Program-made: the position numbers and the translations under genes
From: Selaginella moellendorffii
Taxonomy: Eukaryota > Streptophyta > Lycopodiopsida > Selaginellales > Selaginellaceae
Length of the DNA stretch: 64,000 nt
Assembly (NCBI RefSeq): GCF_000143415.4
Contig: NW_003314366.1
Location: 135,348-199,347, forward strand
Direction of reading: 5' to 3'
Notes under the pieces: generated by a model
Told to the model about the DNA's origin: nothing
The model's input: the letters and a program-made list of their open reading frames with translations, nothing else
Database searches by the model: none
Shown: one piece after another, positions 33,578 through 44,662 of the stretch
Layout of the letters: the number at the start of each line of letters is the position of its first letter
Position numbering within the stretch: position 1 is the stretch's first letter

Positions 33578-36500
33578 ATTGTGGGATTACACTCTTCAAG
33601 AAAATACAAAAGATATTATTAGGACAATTACTCGTAAATGTGTTGAATCGAATGTAATATATCTTACTAAGTTTGCCCAAGTTTGAACAATTTCAACTCT
33701 ACTTATAAGTATTATGGTAGTGAATATACTAAAATAGGCTTGGATATTCTAGAATATTTTATCATCTAACGGTTGTTATTCATTTAGATTAATCTTGCTT
33801 TCTAGTATATTCTTTTTTATTCTACTGTTGATATGTTAATCTTGTGTTTATATATTATAAACTTTTATTTGATCAATTTGATTAATAAGTAGGAATAACA
33901 CTAATATTAAGCAAACCAAATGTTATTACATGCAACGCATAGCAAATTATTTCAAATTCCATTATAAATCATGATTTACGTAAAATAACTATTTGATCAA
34001 CTAAAAACCATTATAATTGCTCTAGTATTATTAATCTATCAAATACAACTGCCAAGCCAGCATATGGATATATGGTATATACATTATAGTGTGATCATTA
34101 TCCTTGTCATAGCCAACCATCCAATCAGCACTGGAGTTAAATTCTTTTATGCCTAATTCTTATGATGTTTCTTTTGTAGAAGTTCTAAGGGTGATGTATT
34201 TTGTTCTTGTTGGTAGAATTATAATAAACTTATAGCAGCTAGTATCAAATTGCAAAGAAATTATCTCTTCAACTTGTGCATGCTTGAAAGAATTTGTTTC
34301 TCTATGCAAATAAATAAAAGGTTTTAACATCACTCATCAAGTGTTGCAAGATATGTAGATTTTTGGGACTTTATAAATGATTTTCAGCTATTTAATCTAT
34401 ATAAAACATAAGCAAATGTTCTTTAAATCCAACATATCCCCAACTGAAATTTATATTGTTTTGTTACTATGAAAAAACACTTTTGGAAATTGATGAAACT
34501 ATATCTAAAACCATATGAAAATGCCAGCAAGAGGTATTAGAATGAGAGAGAATGCTCCCTCAATAAGTTCTTGATAGGAAAAATGCATATATGATCAAAA
34601 CATATAAAACCAAGAACTAGAATGTATTAACAGCTCCATTTCTAGCAAATCCATGTGAAGCATATTTATCTGTACTGCAATGCTCCATTTCTACTAAATC
34701 CATATAGTCATCCATTTGTACTACAGTTCTATGGTGGATCTTTTTGTTGTGAATGACCTATAAAATGAAGAATGTACTAATGAATGCTAAATATATATAA
34801 TTTAAAGATAAAAATATATCTTACCCAAGGGTATATTATATTTTAAATAACTACTAAGTAATGAGAATTGAATCCTTGCCATTTTCTCTAATTAGCACAT
34901 TTTATATTTTTTGTTGATAATATATCCAAAGCTCATCCCATGATCATATGTGCTACAACTAGTATAAAATATATATTTCTCGAGAACTGAAAAATATAAA
35001 ATAAATATTTTATAATTTAATGTTGGATTTACAACCACTAAATTTGTGTTTGCCTTGAATATAAAGCCATTCACACGATAGTCTTTATATAGTGTGATAT
35101 GGTATTCAACAAACTCCCGTTTTCTAGACCAAATATAGCTTTTTTGTTTTATAATCACTGCATTTCTGGGCATACAATAATTTAAACTTCCATTAGATAT
35201 GCTTTCCTACAAAAACATCTCTTTGTGTTATTTTTTGTACAACTAAGTAAGATTTTAAGATCTTTTGAGCATAAACCACTCTTAAGCTCACAAGTTGAGC
35301 TCAAATTTCAAATGTAATTAATATAAACATTACAAAATAGAAAAACTAAAATTCATGGTGAATCTAACTTTGCACTATATTTAAATATCTCCTTTTATTT
35401 TATATAAATTAAAATATTTTGGTAGAGATTTCTTTTTCAAGAATTTAAATATTTAATACAAGCTAAAATAGAAGTCAGAATTTTAAATAAAATTAGGATT
35501 TAAATCTGTACTGTATGCTTTGTAAAAATCATCAAGTTTGATTTAAGATTCTATGAGACACATGAATATTATGGGCATTATTATAAAGAGAACACTTCCA
35601 AGTATATGAAATGAAAAGCATGTATTTCTAGTAATTATATAAAAATACAAAATTTGATATTATTAATAAAGAATAAACATAATCTAATTACCTCCAAAAG
35701 TCTTTTACAACTCAACAATAATAATGTTTGTTTGGTGTATATGAATATCCACTTTAAAATTCTAGTATAAAATGTTGACGAAGATATAATACATATGCTT
35801 ACAAGGAGTATATACCTTGTCATATTCCTTATGCTTCGTAAAGTTTGGACATATGCAATAAAGAAAGTCTTGAATGACAATTGTGTACTTTCCATATTTA
35901 TTTTTTATAAACTTAGGCCAAATCGTGTTTTTGCAAGCTAAACCAATTTGTATTTCAAGTTGTCTAATGATATACTTTATGGAGAGAATTTCACACTTAA
36001 GTGTTTGAGCAATGTTTATTTTATTTTACTTTTTCTTGGAGATGGTACCAATAAATTTAGTTGCTTTACCTTTTTTTGCTAGCCTCCTATACATTTTTTA
36101 TGGGAATAGTGCTAATTCTGTCACTTATATTTTCAACTCTACTTCTCTCAAGATTGAAACTAAATTTCTCAAGATTTTCAATCTCATTTGAGGTGAGTAT
36201 GACCGCATTAGCAATTGACCATTCTTTAAGTATTGCATCAAGTTTTGTCATTATAGTGTCTTCAAGCCACTTCATATAGTTGGTATTGGTGTTGCAACAA
36301 TATAACCAACACTATCTTGAAAATCTTATTTGTTTTTTGTTCCTTATGGAAACATAGGTTTGAAATACTTGCCCCTCAGAAGCTTTTCAATACTATTTAA
36401 ATTCAAGGACACTTAACCTTAAGTATTCCAAGACTGTGCACTCTTTTTTGTCCCCCCACCCTCATGAACAAAACTTATTTACTTAAAAAAATTACAAGAG

Positions 36501-36580
36501 ATAAAAAAATCTATGACAAAGAAATGACTAAAGAAAAATTCTAGTGGCTAGAGATGGAAGAAAGCACAAAACCATACAAG
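33578..36580. other. Very AT-rich 3-kb block
   Basis: Base composition drops sharply to well over 70% A+T straight after HIR. No gene is visible. A minus-strand fragment at 36087-36275 (LDAILKEWSIANAV...) is coiled-coil-like and could belong to the retroelement to the right. The composition and the adjacent element suggest old, decayed transposon sequence. Confidence 0.6.
34632..34728 (+). repeat. Imperfect tandem duplication, ~49 bp units
   Basis: Two adjacent units both run from GCTCCATTTCTA through AAATCCAT to TGTACT(G/A)CA. Confidence 0.6.
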
Positions 36581-36751
36581 CAATACTATCCAAAATGGCG
36601 ATGCAACACTTGCAAGCAAGCAAAAGTAAGACTCTGAATCAGGGATGAAAATGCTACAGCGGAAGAGAAAAAAAAACGAGAAGAAATAGCCCAAGAAAAT
36701 GATACCAAAAAGAGTGACAATAGTTTAGAAAAAAAAAGAGAAACAAAGCTT

Positions 36752-37762
36752 GAGCGTGGCAACCACAGCAACTAGAAGCTCCCGCACAACTTCCTATAGC
36801 AGTACCACGACTCCAACCTAGCAGTGTACACTTGTGAAGGCATTGAGAGCTTCTGTGAGAAGACATTCATCAAGCCGATGGAACAGCACCTTTCCAAACT
36901 TGAGGACAGTTTCAAGCAGCTATTCACAGCCATGGAATTCCAACTCCAAACTCCTGTAAGGAATCCTTCAACCTTGCACAACAGTTTTAGCAAGAAAATG
37001 CAAGGCTCAACAAGGAGCTACTTGCGGCAAAAGAAAGAATCCACGCACTTGAAGAAGCAGCCCAGACATACGAAGAGGAAAAAGAGGAGGAGGAACCACA
37101 CGAGGGAAACAACTACCCAAGATGCAGTGATGGAGCAATAACTACGGAATGCAGCATGAGACAGTTGTGGGAGAGTGGAGAAAGAGGAAAAAAGCAAACT
37201 CGGAAGTTCAAGTTTAGGAAAACAAACTTGAGAGCTCAGAGGACGAACCTAACCTGGACGTTCTCAAGTTTGTTTTCCTAAACTTGAACTTCCGAATTTG
37301 CCTTTTTCCTCTTTCTCCACTCTCCCACAACTATCTTGTGCTACGTCCCACAGTCACTACTCCATTGCTGCATCCTAGGTAGCCATTCCCTCATGTGGTT
37401 CCTCTTCCTCTTCTTCCTCTTTGTAAGTCTAGGCTGCTTCTTTGAGTGTGTGGATTCTTTCTTTTGCCGCAAGTAGCTCCTTGTTGAGCTTTGCATTTTC
37501 CTGTTGAAACTGCTGTGCAAGGTTGAAGGATTCCTTATAGGATTTTGGAGTCAGAATTCCATGGCTGCGAATGCTCTTGATCATGGCATTCAGCTGCTTG
37601 AAACCGTCCTCGAGTTTGGAAAGGCATTGCTCCGTTAGCTTGACAAACGTCTTCTCGTAGAAGCTCTCAATGCCTTCACGAGTGTACACTACTAGCTTGG
37701 AGTTGTGGTACTATTGCAGGAAGTTGTGCAAGAGCTTCTGGTTGCTGTGGTTGCCATGCTCG
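36752..37762. repeat. Long inverted repeat (arms ~485-500 bp, 24-nt loop)
   Basis: Left arm 36752-37235 and right arm 37260-37762 are near-identical in inverted orientation around a loop of about 24 nt. Both arms encode the same peptide in opposite directions (GIESFxEKTF, LSKLED(S/G)FKQL, KELLAAKER or its equivalent), so this is two copies of one retroelement coding segment facing each other. A transcript across it would fold into a long hairpin. Confidence 0.85.
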
Positions 37763-39795
37763 AGCTCCTCTTGTCCTCGTTTATTTAGAGTGTAGTGGCA
37801 TGGAGGACAATTGTGGAGGTGTTGCTCTGCTCCATCCTACATTCCATGGTTCTCCATCTCCTTAGCTTCTTTGATTGGTGGGAGCTCTTGACTTGCCTCG
37901 TCAAAACCCTTCTCATTGTCTTTGGCTGTTGTAGTTATCACAACTGTTTCGGGCTCAAGGTGTCGCAGACTCAAGACTGCAAACTAGAGTCTCTAGGAGC
38001 TTGTCATTGGTAATCCTTTCCTCTTGATTTTTCTCTGACACTGGGATCTCTTGTGCGTGATCCATCAGTTTTTCCCCATCATGGGGTGGTTCCTCCTGCG
38101 TGTTCTCGTAGTCCTCAACCTCCTGTTCCTTTGGAGTTTCCTTCTTGGCTTTGTCTTATTCATCCTCAACTTCCACTTGCTTTTCCTTCGTTTCCTCATG
38201 GTTGTCTTACTCCTCTTCCTCTGTTTCCTGTGCCTCACTTCCTTCACCAAGGTCGACTTTCTCCTTCATTGTTTCCACTTGGGCTTGAGGGACAAGCACC
38301 AATGCCCTTTCATTGTTCACCAACAAAGCCTCTATGTATGGAAAAAGTGTCGTAATTTTCTTCTTACTCTCCAGTGCATTGAAATCCTATGAGAGTTCTC
38401 TATGGAATTTGATGTAAATGTATGCTCCCAAGTCAACCTGGACTCCATTGTTCAAGTCCTCATAGATGAAGGTGACATTCTTGCTCACTGATGTCACCAT
38501 TGGTCAGAACTCCAATGTTGCGAGAAGGAATTTGAAAATCCCTCAGAAATTTTCTTTCACATTTGAGAACTGCAGAGATGCTGCTGTCTTGTAGTTTGCT
38601 ACATGCTTCATGATCTGTGGTTTGATGGCTCTACCTTGTGGAGCCATCACTCGCTTTCCCCTGTTTGGTAGTTGAAGAGCTTTGGCGAAGTCTTCTTCTT
38701 CAATCGTGAGTTTCCTGCACGCAAAATTGATAATTTTCCTCTCGAGACCCTGTGGATCGGAGCTTGCCATAGCCATCATGAGAACCAAGAACACATAGAG
38801 CTGATACTTCCACAGCCATGTGTCAAGATTCTTGTCTCGAGACCACTCTGGGTTTCCCACTTGGAAAACCGAGCATACCTTGTTCTCATCGTCCGAGAGG
38901 TCAACCACTTCCTCCTCTTCCCGTGGATGGCGTGGAGCCCTCAAGGTGACTCTAGTCCTCATTGAAGCTGCACTTTCACCATACCAAGAATCACAGCAGC
39001 CTTGACCACTGTTTGCCCCTGGTGGGCTCCCTCTTTCCTCACACACCATCACCCGTGACTCTTTTCTTCTCTCAACTGCCAAGATTAGGGTTAGGTCACA
39101 TTCTTGTTGGGGCGAATTTTCTCTAAGTGTTTGCATGCGTTCAAATGTAATTTCTTTTTCTCTTGAAATTTTTGGTATCACTATAGTGTGAAGCACTTGT
39201 GTAAATCTTCAATTTGTTCAAGTTAACTATTTACAATTTTTCATCATCTAAAGTTGCAAGTTTTGCTGTTCCTGGGATTTGTATACTCGTAATCTTGAAT
39301 GGTCTTTTCCATTAATGAACTAGTTTTCCTCCAAGTTTATCCACATTGCCATGATACCATAAAACAAGTCCTCCTACTTTGTAATGCACTTTAATTTTTT
39401 TGACTTGTTTGTGATCATGATAAGCTTTTCTTCTAGCCTGTATTGCTTTGATTGTCCATATTGCACTCAATCTTTCTTCATCGAGTTTCTCAAGCATTGT
39501 GAGTCTTTTCTTGATTGATTCTTTTTTATTAATTTCAATAAGATGGTACCGTGTACTCGAGTGGTGTTAACGCTTTAAGGCCATAAGCAAGCTTGAATGG
39601 TGTAGAATTTGTTGAAACTTTGAAAAAAAAATTGTAAGCCCAAAAAGCATCATAAATTTTTTCATCCCAATCTTTAAAGTTTATCTTGACTATTTTCTTG
39701 AGTATATTTTTGAGGATTTTGTTTGTTAATTTTTCTTGTCCATTACCTTGTGGGTAATATAAGATACATGCTCGGTTAACACAAAAACGGCTCGT
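37400..39795 (-). mobile_element. Decayed Ty3/gypsy-type retrotransposon fragment
   Basis: On the minus strand, 39790-39535 encodes the C-terminal part of a retroviral-type integrase (YYPQGNGQ, LKNILKKIV, STPFKLAYG, TPLEYTVPS). From 39535 to about 39240 come LEKLDEERL, VGGLVLWYHGN and, after a stop, PGTAKLATLDDE, the usual end of gypsy pol. Next is an extra ORF at 39196-38543, open for 217 codons and continuing in broken frames to 37400. The element stops abruptly near 39,795, so integrase N terminus, RT, RNase H and protease are missing. No LTR pair was recognised. Confidence 0.8.
38543..39196 (-). CDS. Extra ORF downstream of pol in the gypsy fragment
   Basis: A 217-codon minus-strand ORF. 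It has an Arg/Glu-rich start, then VVDLSDDEN, a hydrophobic segment (YQLYVFLVLMMAMA) and a conserved-looking block (FAKALQLPNRGKRV). Beyond its stop the same protein continues with interruptions through an acidic Glu-rich linker to the coiled-coil peptide found in the inverted repeat. The FAKALxLPxxGxRV block resembles the plant transposon-borne domain seen in other LTR elements; that link is tentative. Probably not functional now. Confidence 0.45.
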   Translation of the reverse strand: MLHTIVIPKISREKEITFERMQTLRENSPQQECDLTLILAVERRKESRVMVCEERGSPPGANSGQGCCDSWYGESAASMRTRVTLRAPRHPREEEEVVDLSDDENKVCSVFQVGNPEWSRDKNLDTWLWKYQLYVFLVLMMAMASSDPQGLERKIINFACRKLTIEEEDFAKALQLPNRGKRVMAPQGRAIKPQIMKHVANYKTAASLQFSNVKENF

Positions 39796-39884
39796 CCAGG
39801 GTGAAAATTTAGGGCACTCATGGATAGAGCAGAGGCTGTGAAGAAGCTGCGGCGCGTAGCCGGAGATGATACAGTGGAGGCATC

Positions 39885-41125
39885 TTGGCAGCAGATCAAG
39901 GCAATCCCAACCAGGTGACCATCCTTCCTTACACAGGCACTCGAAGGTCTTTTCTTTTCGTGGGATCACCAGACTTGCAGAAACTGCTGTGGCATGTCCT
40001 GTCTCTTGAACGTGAGCAAGAGTTACTTGTTGTCGGGCCCAAGGGCACCGGGAAAAGTTGCCAGTTGAGGGCAATTGCGAACATGTTCTATGCGGGTGGT
40101 CCAGCGAAGAGTGTGATCGTTTGCATGTGGAACATGGAGAAGGCCAGAGCACCGCTGCAGCTACTGAAATGGCTGCTTGATGGGCTCCGCTTTGCATACT
40201 CCGGTGCAGACGAGCACAAGCCGGTTCGTGACGCGGTTCACAAAATGGAAGAAGAAATGGAGGAGGACGGGGACTTTAGTGGGTCTGGGAACATAGGAAA
40301 ATGGATGGAGAGGCTTCAGAAGTTTCTCAAGGAGAGGGCAGCAGCTGGGGACGATTTTACTTTTATTGCTGATGGTGAGCAGGCTCTGGACATTCGTGGC
40401 ATCGAGAGACCGGGCGCTAGAGAACTGGAAAACACCTTCCTGACGCTCAAAGCCATTGTTGAGCCTTACAAAGTCGTGTGGGGCGTGTCTCCTGCAGCAC
40501 ACCAAGCTGTGGCTGCCAACTTGAGTGACTCGGAGCAAGTAGTAGTCTATCGTGTCAGGGGTTTTACCAAGGTTTGTGTTTCTATACGTCTCGTGCTCGT
40601 CAATTAAATCGTCTTTCGCAGGAACAAAGAGAAGTCTTTCTTCTTCACTCCGTGCTGGGAGCCGTCGTAACTGGTCATAAGCAGCGGACCAAGGACATGG
40701 ATTTTTACGCTGGTTTCCATCCCCAGTTTCTGGATGTGCTGGACGAGGCTTGCATGGAGATAGCTCGGATTAAGCAGTTAGGCGGATGCGAACCAGGTAT
40801 TGAGTGGGGGGACGGGAACGACTTCAGACTTGCACCACCAGCTGAGCTGGAGCCAAAAGAAGTCGCTATACTTTTGGAAGACGAGGAGGATTGGCACAGG
40901 GTGCTCCTGCACTTCATTAACGGACGTACCATGTCTTCCATCCGCAATACGGTTGAAAGTATCGTCAAAAGGCCGGACTCTTCAACAACAACTTGCGACT
41001 TCCACCTGCGATCGGAAATGATCAGTCAGGATCCCAGATACGCACTGTCAGAAGATAAGTTCTGCTCGCCTTTCGTGGAGCAGATCTACGTAGAGGAGTT
41101 TCGAAAGGCCTGGAGCTGTTGCTAG
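39885..41125 (+). pseudogene. P-loop ATPase (Crinkler/RHS-like?), 5' end disrupted
   Basis: Exons up to 40571 and 40622-41125 encode about 395 aa. A Walker A motif (VVGPKGTGKS) is followed by a Walker-B-like FTFIADGEQALD and a long C-terminal region with VEQIYVEEFRKA. The style recalls CRN/RHS-type P-loop ATPases of eukaryotes; I am not certain. The reading frame has no ATG upstream of the P-loop: it opens at a TTG after an in-frame TGA near 39868, while an ATG at 39820 is in another frame and no intron joins the two. The retroelement ends about 25 bp before that ATG, so the original 5' exon may have been lost. Could still be expressed from an unseen start. Confidence 0.55.
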
Positions 41126-41440
41126 TCCCAGTCTACAGGGATATGAGACTTGATAGGAATAGAGAATAATCTTTTTTTCTTCCGAAACAAGCTGGTTTTG
41201 GGGATCCAGTAATTTTTCAAAGATGAATTATCTGCACATATGCGGGGAGGTCTTGAACTCGATAGACATCATCTAGAGACAACTCATGCTCGAGCTGAGA
41301 AGATTAAACAAAGGAAAGAAAATAATCTTTCGTTAATCCTACATGGAATTTATACTTGAGCTTAGCGTGAGGAACTGCACCATACCCGAGCAGGGGTACA
41401 TAGATCAGAGAGGGGATGTGTCCTGGGGTGTTAATAAAAT

Positions 41441-41964
41441 TTATGCAAGATGTGGCATGCATGCAGTCGTCTCCCTTAGTGTTTTATTGAAATTAAATAT
41501 CTTCTTGTAGATCTCGTGCAGCAGATCGATGGCAGTCCTGTTGAGACTGAAAGACGCTTCCAGGACTTCATCCGGCTGGTTGGGTCCAAACAATGCAGAT
41601 GATGATATCTGGAAGGAAGGATTCTGGCTGTTGAGCACCATGAACATCTTGTGTGGAATAATCCCAAAATATCTTACATCCTAACACCAAAACCAACAAG
41701 AAAAATACCAAATGGATTGGTGGCTTAACAAGAGGATATTATCAGTTAGCATGGTATGAAGTCAGGGAAGCTAGACACAAAACAAGAATAAATATACAAA
41801 TGGATCTCTACTATAACTCTTATTTTTGCACCCCCAGCCACAACTTGATCAAAAGTGCAAGTCACTTCCAAAGACTTGGCACCAACACTGATACAAACAC
41901 CCTCAATCCTCTCTTCAACTTCACACAAGCCATCTGGCACCACTTTCCCGGTTCTCAACATCAT
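41441..41964 (-). CDS. Hypothetical protein, 130 aa
   Basis: Exons 41964-41812 and 41680-41441 join in frame across a 131-nt intron to give 130 aa. The sequence (LEVTCTFDQVVAGGAKIR, PDEVLEASFSLNRTAIDLL) has ordinary composition and a mix of beta and helix character, but I recognise no family. More exons may lie upstream. Support is only the phase-consistent splice. Confidence 0.3.
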
Positions 41965-42102
41965 AGGGCTGTCTGTGGCGCGGATCTATCTCGGGCCCAA
42001 GGGTGCTGCCCCGGCTCTGGGCGAGTGAGCTTGTTTACGTTGTGGAGGCTGGCTTCGTGGACACGAACAACAAGCGCTTTGCCAGTTAATCAGAGATATT
42101 GA

Positions 42103-42287
42103 TTTTAATCTCTCTAACTTTTGATTTAGTTATTAAAAAATAGCTCTGCCAAAGCATTTTAATGCATGTGATTGATCAATTGGAGCTGCAGTATGCGAGC
42201 TATGGGAACCACGATCAGACGGTATTAGCTGCGTCGATGGCATTGCAATGGATCAAGCTCCCAATAATTAAACAATTACGTGACTCT
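42103..42287. other. Possible exon remnant
   Basis: A plus-strand stretch at about 42181-42270 reads LELQYASYGNHDQTVLAAS then MALQWIKLPIIK with no stop, which looks protein-derived. It has no start, stop or clear splice partner. Confidence 0.25.
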
Positions 42288-44585
42288 TCAGGGATTAGTC
42301 GTAGCATACATGTTTGCTAAGAGGATGTAACACGAGCCATTGTCTGGATTGAGTTGTGCAATCCAATCCACTGCTTGAACTGCTGCTCTCATCCCATTCT
42401 CCTCTTGGGTTCTACAGGCACCTAAAACAGAGCCCCACACCACATCATCAGCCACAAATGGCATTGCCTTCACAATCTCCTCGGCAATCTCAATTTCTCC
42501 CAGTCGTCCCAGCAGATCAACCACACAGCTATACTGCTCTTTGCACTGCTTCAATCCATAGTCGGAGCTCACCGACACAAAACACTCCCGGCTCATCTCC
42601 AGCAGGCCCTTGTGGCCGCAGGCCGCCAAGACATTCGTGAGGGAGATGTCATTCGGCGCTGCATCGCCCTCCAGGTTCATCGCACGGAAGGCCCCGATCG
42701 CCGAATCGCAATGCCCGTTCTGGGCATATCCTGCAAGAAGTGCGTTCCAGGAGATTAGATTGTGTTCCGGCATCTTGTCAAAGAGCTCCTTGGCATCTTC
42801 AATGTGCCCGTTTTGGGCATATCCACATACGGCGACGTTGAAAGGAAAGATGCTCCATTCGGGCATCATCTTGAAAGTTTGAGAAGTCTCAAGGTTATAC
42901 CCTCTTTGGGCATATGCCGTAAGGATTGCGGTCCAGGCGACAATATCTCTTTCTTGCATGGTTTCAAACACGGCCTTGGCGGAGCTGAGATTCCCGGCCT
43001 GGGAATAAGCCGTCAGAACCGACGTAGATGCGATCCTTCCGTGGTACGGCATTCTCTCGTGCATGGCTATGGAGTCTTCCGTATTGCCGTCTACGGCGTG
43101 AGCCTGGACCATCGATGTCCAGCACGACGAATCTCGTCCGTCCATCCTGTCGAAGAGCTCGTGTGCGCGCTGGATCTGGCCGTCCTCGATGTACGCCCGG
43201 ATCATACACGTCCAGAGGATGGAATCTTTTTGCGTGGTGGAGTCGAACATCCGCTTTGCTTCTTGGAGATGCCCATTCAGCGCATAAGCTTGGAAGATCG
43301 CGGTGAGCGAGACAGTGTCGTGATCGGGCATCTGATCGAAAAGAGTCTGGGCATCTGTGACGCGATTCGATCGAGCACTGGCGGAGATCATCGCGTTCCA
43401 GGAGACGAGAGAGAGGGCGGGCATAAGGAGGAAGAGCTTCTTGGCGCCATCGATTCGAGCTGGATTTGAATCTCCACCGTCGATCCTGAAACTCTCCTCT
43501 ACCGCGCCGATGAGCAGCGTGTTCCAGGAGATGGAATCGCGCTCTGGGAGATCTTCAAACACGAGCCTGGCAGCCGCGACATCGCCCGCTCGCGAGAGGG
43601 AGCTGACGAGCGCGTTTCCAGCCACGAGATTTTGCTTGGGCATTCTTCCAAACACGACCTGGGAGTCATTCGATCGGCCGTGATCCGAGAAGGCGAGCAG
43701 CATCGCGGTCCAAGTTACAACGTTTCGATCGGCCATGGAATCGAAGAGGGCCTTCGAATCATCCAGATGCCCACTCTGGGCAAATGCCTGAATCATGGTG
43801 GTCCGCGATACAACGTCGATCTCGGGCGTGGATGTGAACAGCTCCACCGCTGCTGTGAGATTCTGGTCATCCGAGAATGCCTGGAGCATTGTGTTGCGAG
43901 TGATGCTGTTGATCTGGGGAATTCTCTGGTAGACCGAGTGTGCAAGATCAAACTGCCTGGTTGTGGCACATACCTGGACGAGGCTCGTCCAAGAGATCAC
44001 GTCCCTGCGAGGAATCCGATCGAAGAGGCTCTTCGCTGATCCCAGATCGCCATCGACGCCGCAGGTGGTGTGAGCCGCAAGCATCGAATTCCACGCGACG
44101 GTGTCCCTCTCGGGCATGGAATTGAAAATCTCCCAGGATTGCGCGAGGTCGCCTCCTCCTCCATTCGCAGCGATCGACGTGAGCATCGAGTTCCAGGAGA
44201 TGAGGCTGCGATGGGGCATCCGATCGAAGGCCTTGCGGCAAGAGACAGTGTCTCCCATCCGATCCAAGCAGGAGATCAGCGCGTTCCAGCACACGACGTC
44301 TCGCTGCGTCATTCGATCGAAGCAACGCTTGCTCGCGAGGAGATCCCCGTTCTGCTCGTAGGCCGCCATGAGGATGCTCCACGAGAAGGCATTTGGATCG
44401 GGGATCTGATCGAAGACCCGCTGGGCTTCTTCCACGGCGCCGCATTTGCCATACATCTGGACGAGGAGATTGGCAAGAAATCTTCCCGGCGCGCTGCCGA
44501 TTTGCGCGTGGAGTAGCCGCGCTCGAGGAAGATCTTTGGCGCTCGCTAGCGAGCGGATGCTCCGCACTAGAACCTCATGGTTCAT
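42288..44585 (-). CDS. PLS/E-type PPR protein
   Basis: Intronless 765-aa PPR protein on the minus strand. It is built of many short repeats (GKCGAVEEAQRVFDQIP, RDVVCWNALISCLDRMG, HNLISWNALLAGYAQNG) with S-type units dominating. The C terminus enters an E motif (YSCVVDLLGRLGEIEIAEEI, LNPDNGSCYILLANMYA) but stops at TTNP, so E is cut short and there is no E+ or DYW. It would need a DYW partner if it works in editing. The start codon is 77 bp from the LysRS-A start on the other strand. Confidence 0.9.
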   Translation of the reverse strand: MNHEVLVRSIRSLASAKDLPRARLLHAQIGSAPGRFLANLLVQMYGKCGAVEEAQRVFDQIPDPNAFSWSILMAAYEQNGDLLASKRCFDRMTQRDVVCWNALISCLDRMGDTVSCRKAFDRMPHRSLISWNSMLTSIAANGGGGDLAQSWEIFNSMPERDTVAWNSMLAAHTTCGVDGDLGSAKSLFDRIPRRDVISWTSLVQVCATTRQFDLAHSVYQRIPQINSITRNTMLQAFSDDQNLTAAVELFTSTPEIDVVSRTTMIQAFAQSGHLDDSKALFDSMADRNVVTWTAMLLAFSDHGRSNDSQVVFGRMPKQNLVAGNALVSSLSRAGDVAAARLVFEDLPERDSISWNTLLIGAVEESFRIDGGDSNPARIDGAKKLFLLMPALSLVSWNAMISASARSNRVTDAQTLFDQMPDHDTVSLTAIFQAYALNGHLQEAKRMFDSTTQKDSILWTCMIRAYIEDGQIQRAHELFDRMDGRDSSCWTSMVQAHAVDGNTEDSIAMHERMPYHGRIASTSVLTAYSQAGNLSSAKAVFETMQERDIVAWTAILTAYAQRGYNLETSQTFKMMPEWSIFPFNVAVCGYAQNGHIEDAKELFDKMPEHNLISWNALLAGYAQNGHCDSAIGAFRAMNLEGDAAPNDISLTNVLAACGHKGLLEMSRECFVSVSSDYGLKQCKEQYSCVVDLLGRLGEIEIAEEIVKAMPFVADDVVWGSVLGACRTQEENGMRAAVQAVDWIAQLNPDNGSCYILLANMYATTNP

Positions 44586-44662
44586 GCCATTGACCCACTC
44601 TCTCTACTGTAGAACCCATTCAAAGATAGGGTTAGGGTTTTAGTGGGCGCCGCGCATTCTCC
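44586..44662. promoter_or_regulatory. 77-bp shared promoter gap with telomere-like motif
   Basis: Between the PPR and LysRS-A start codons lies TAGGGTTAGGGTTTTAG at about 44627-44643. This AGGGTTTT (telo-box) motif is common near plant translation-machinery genes. Shared-promoter function is inferred from spacing. Confidence 0.5.
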
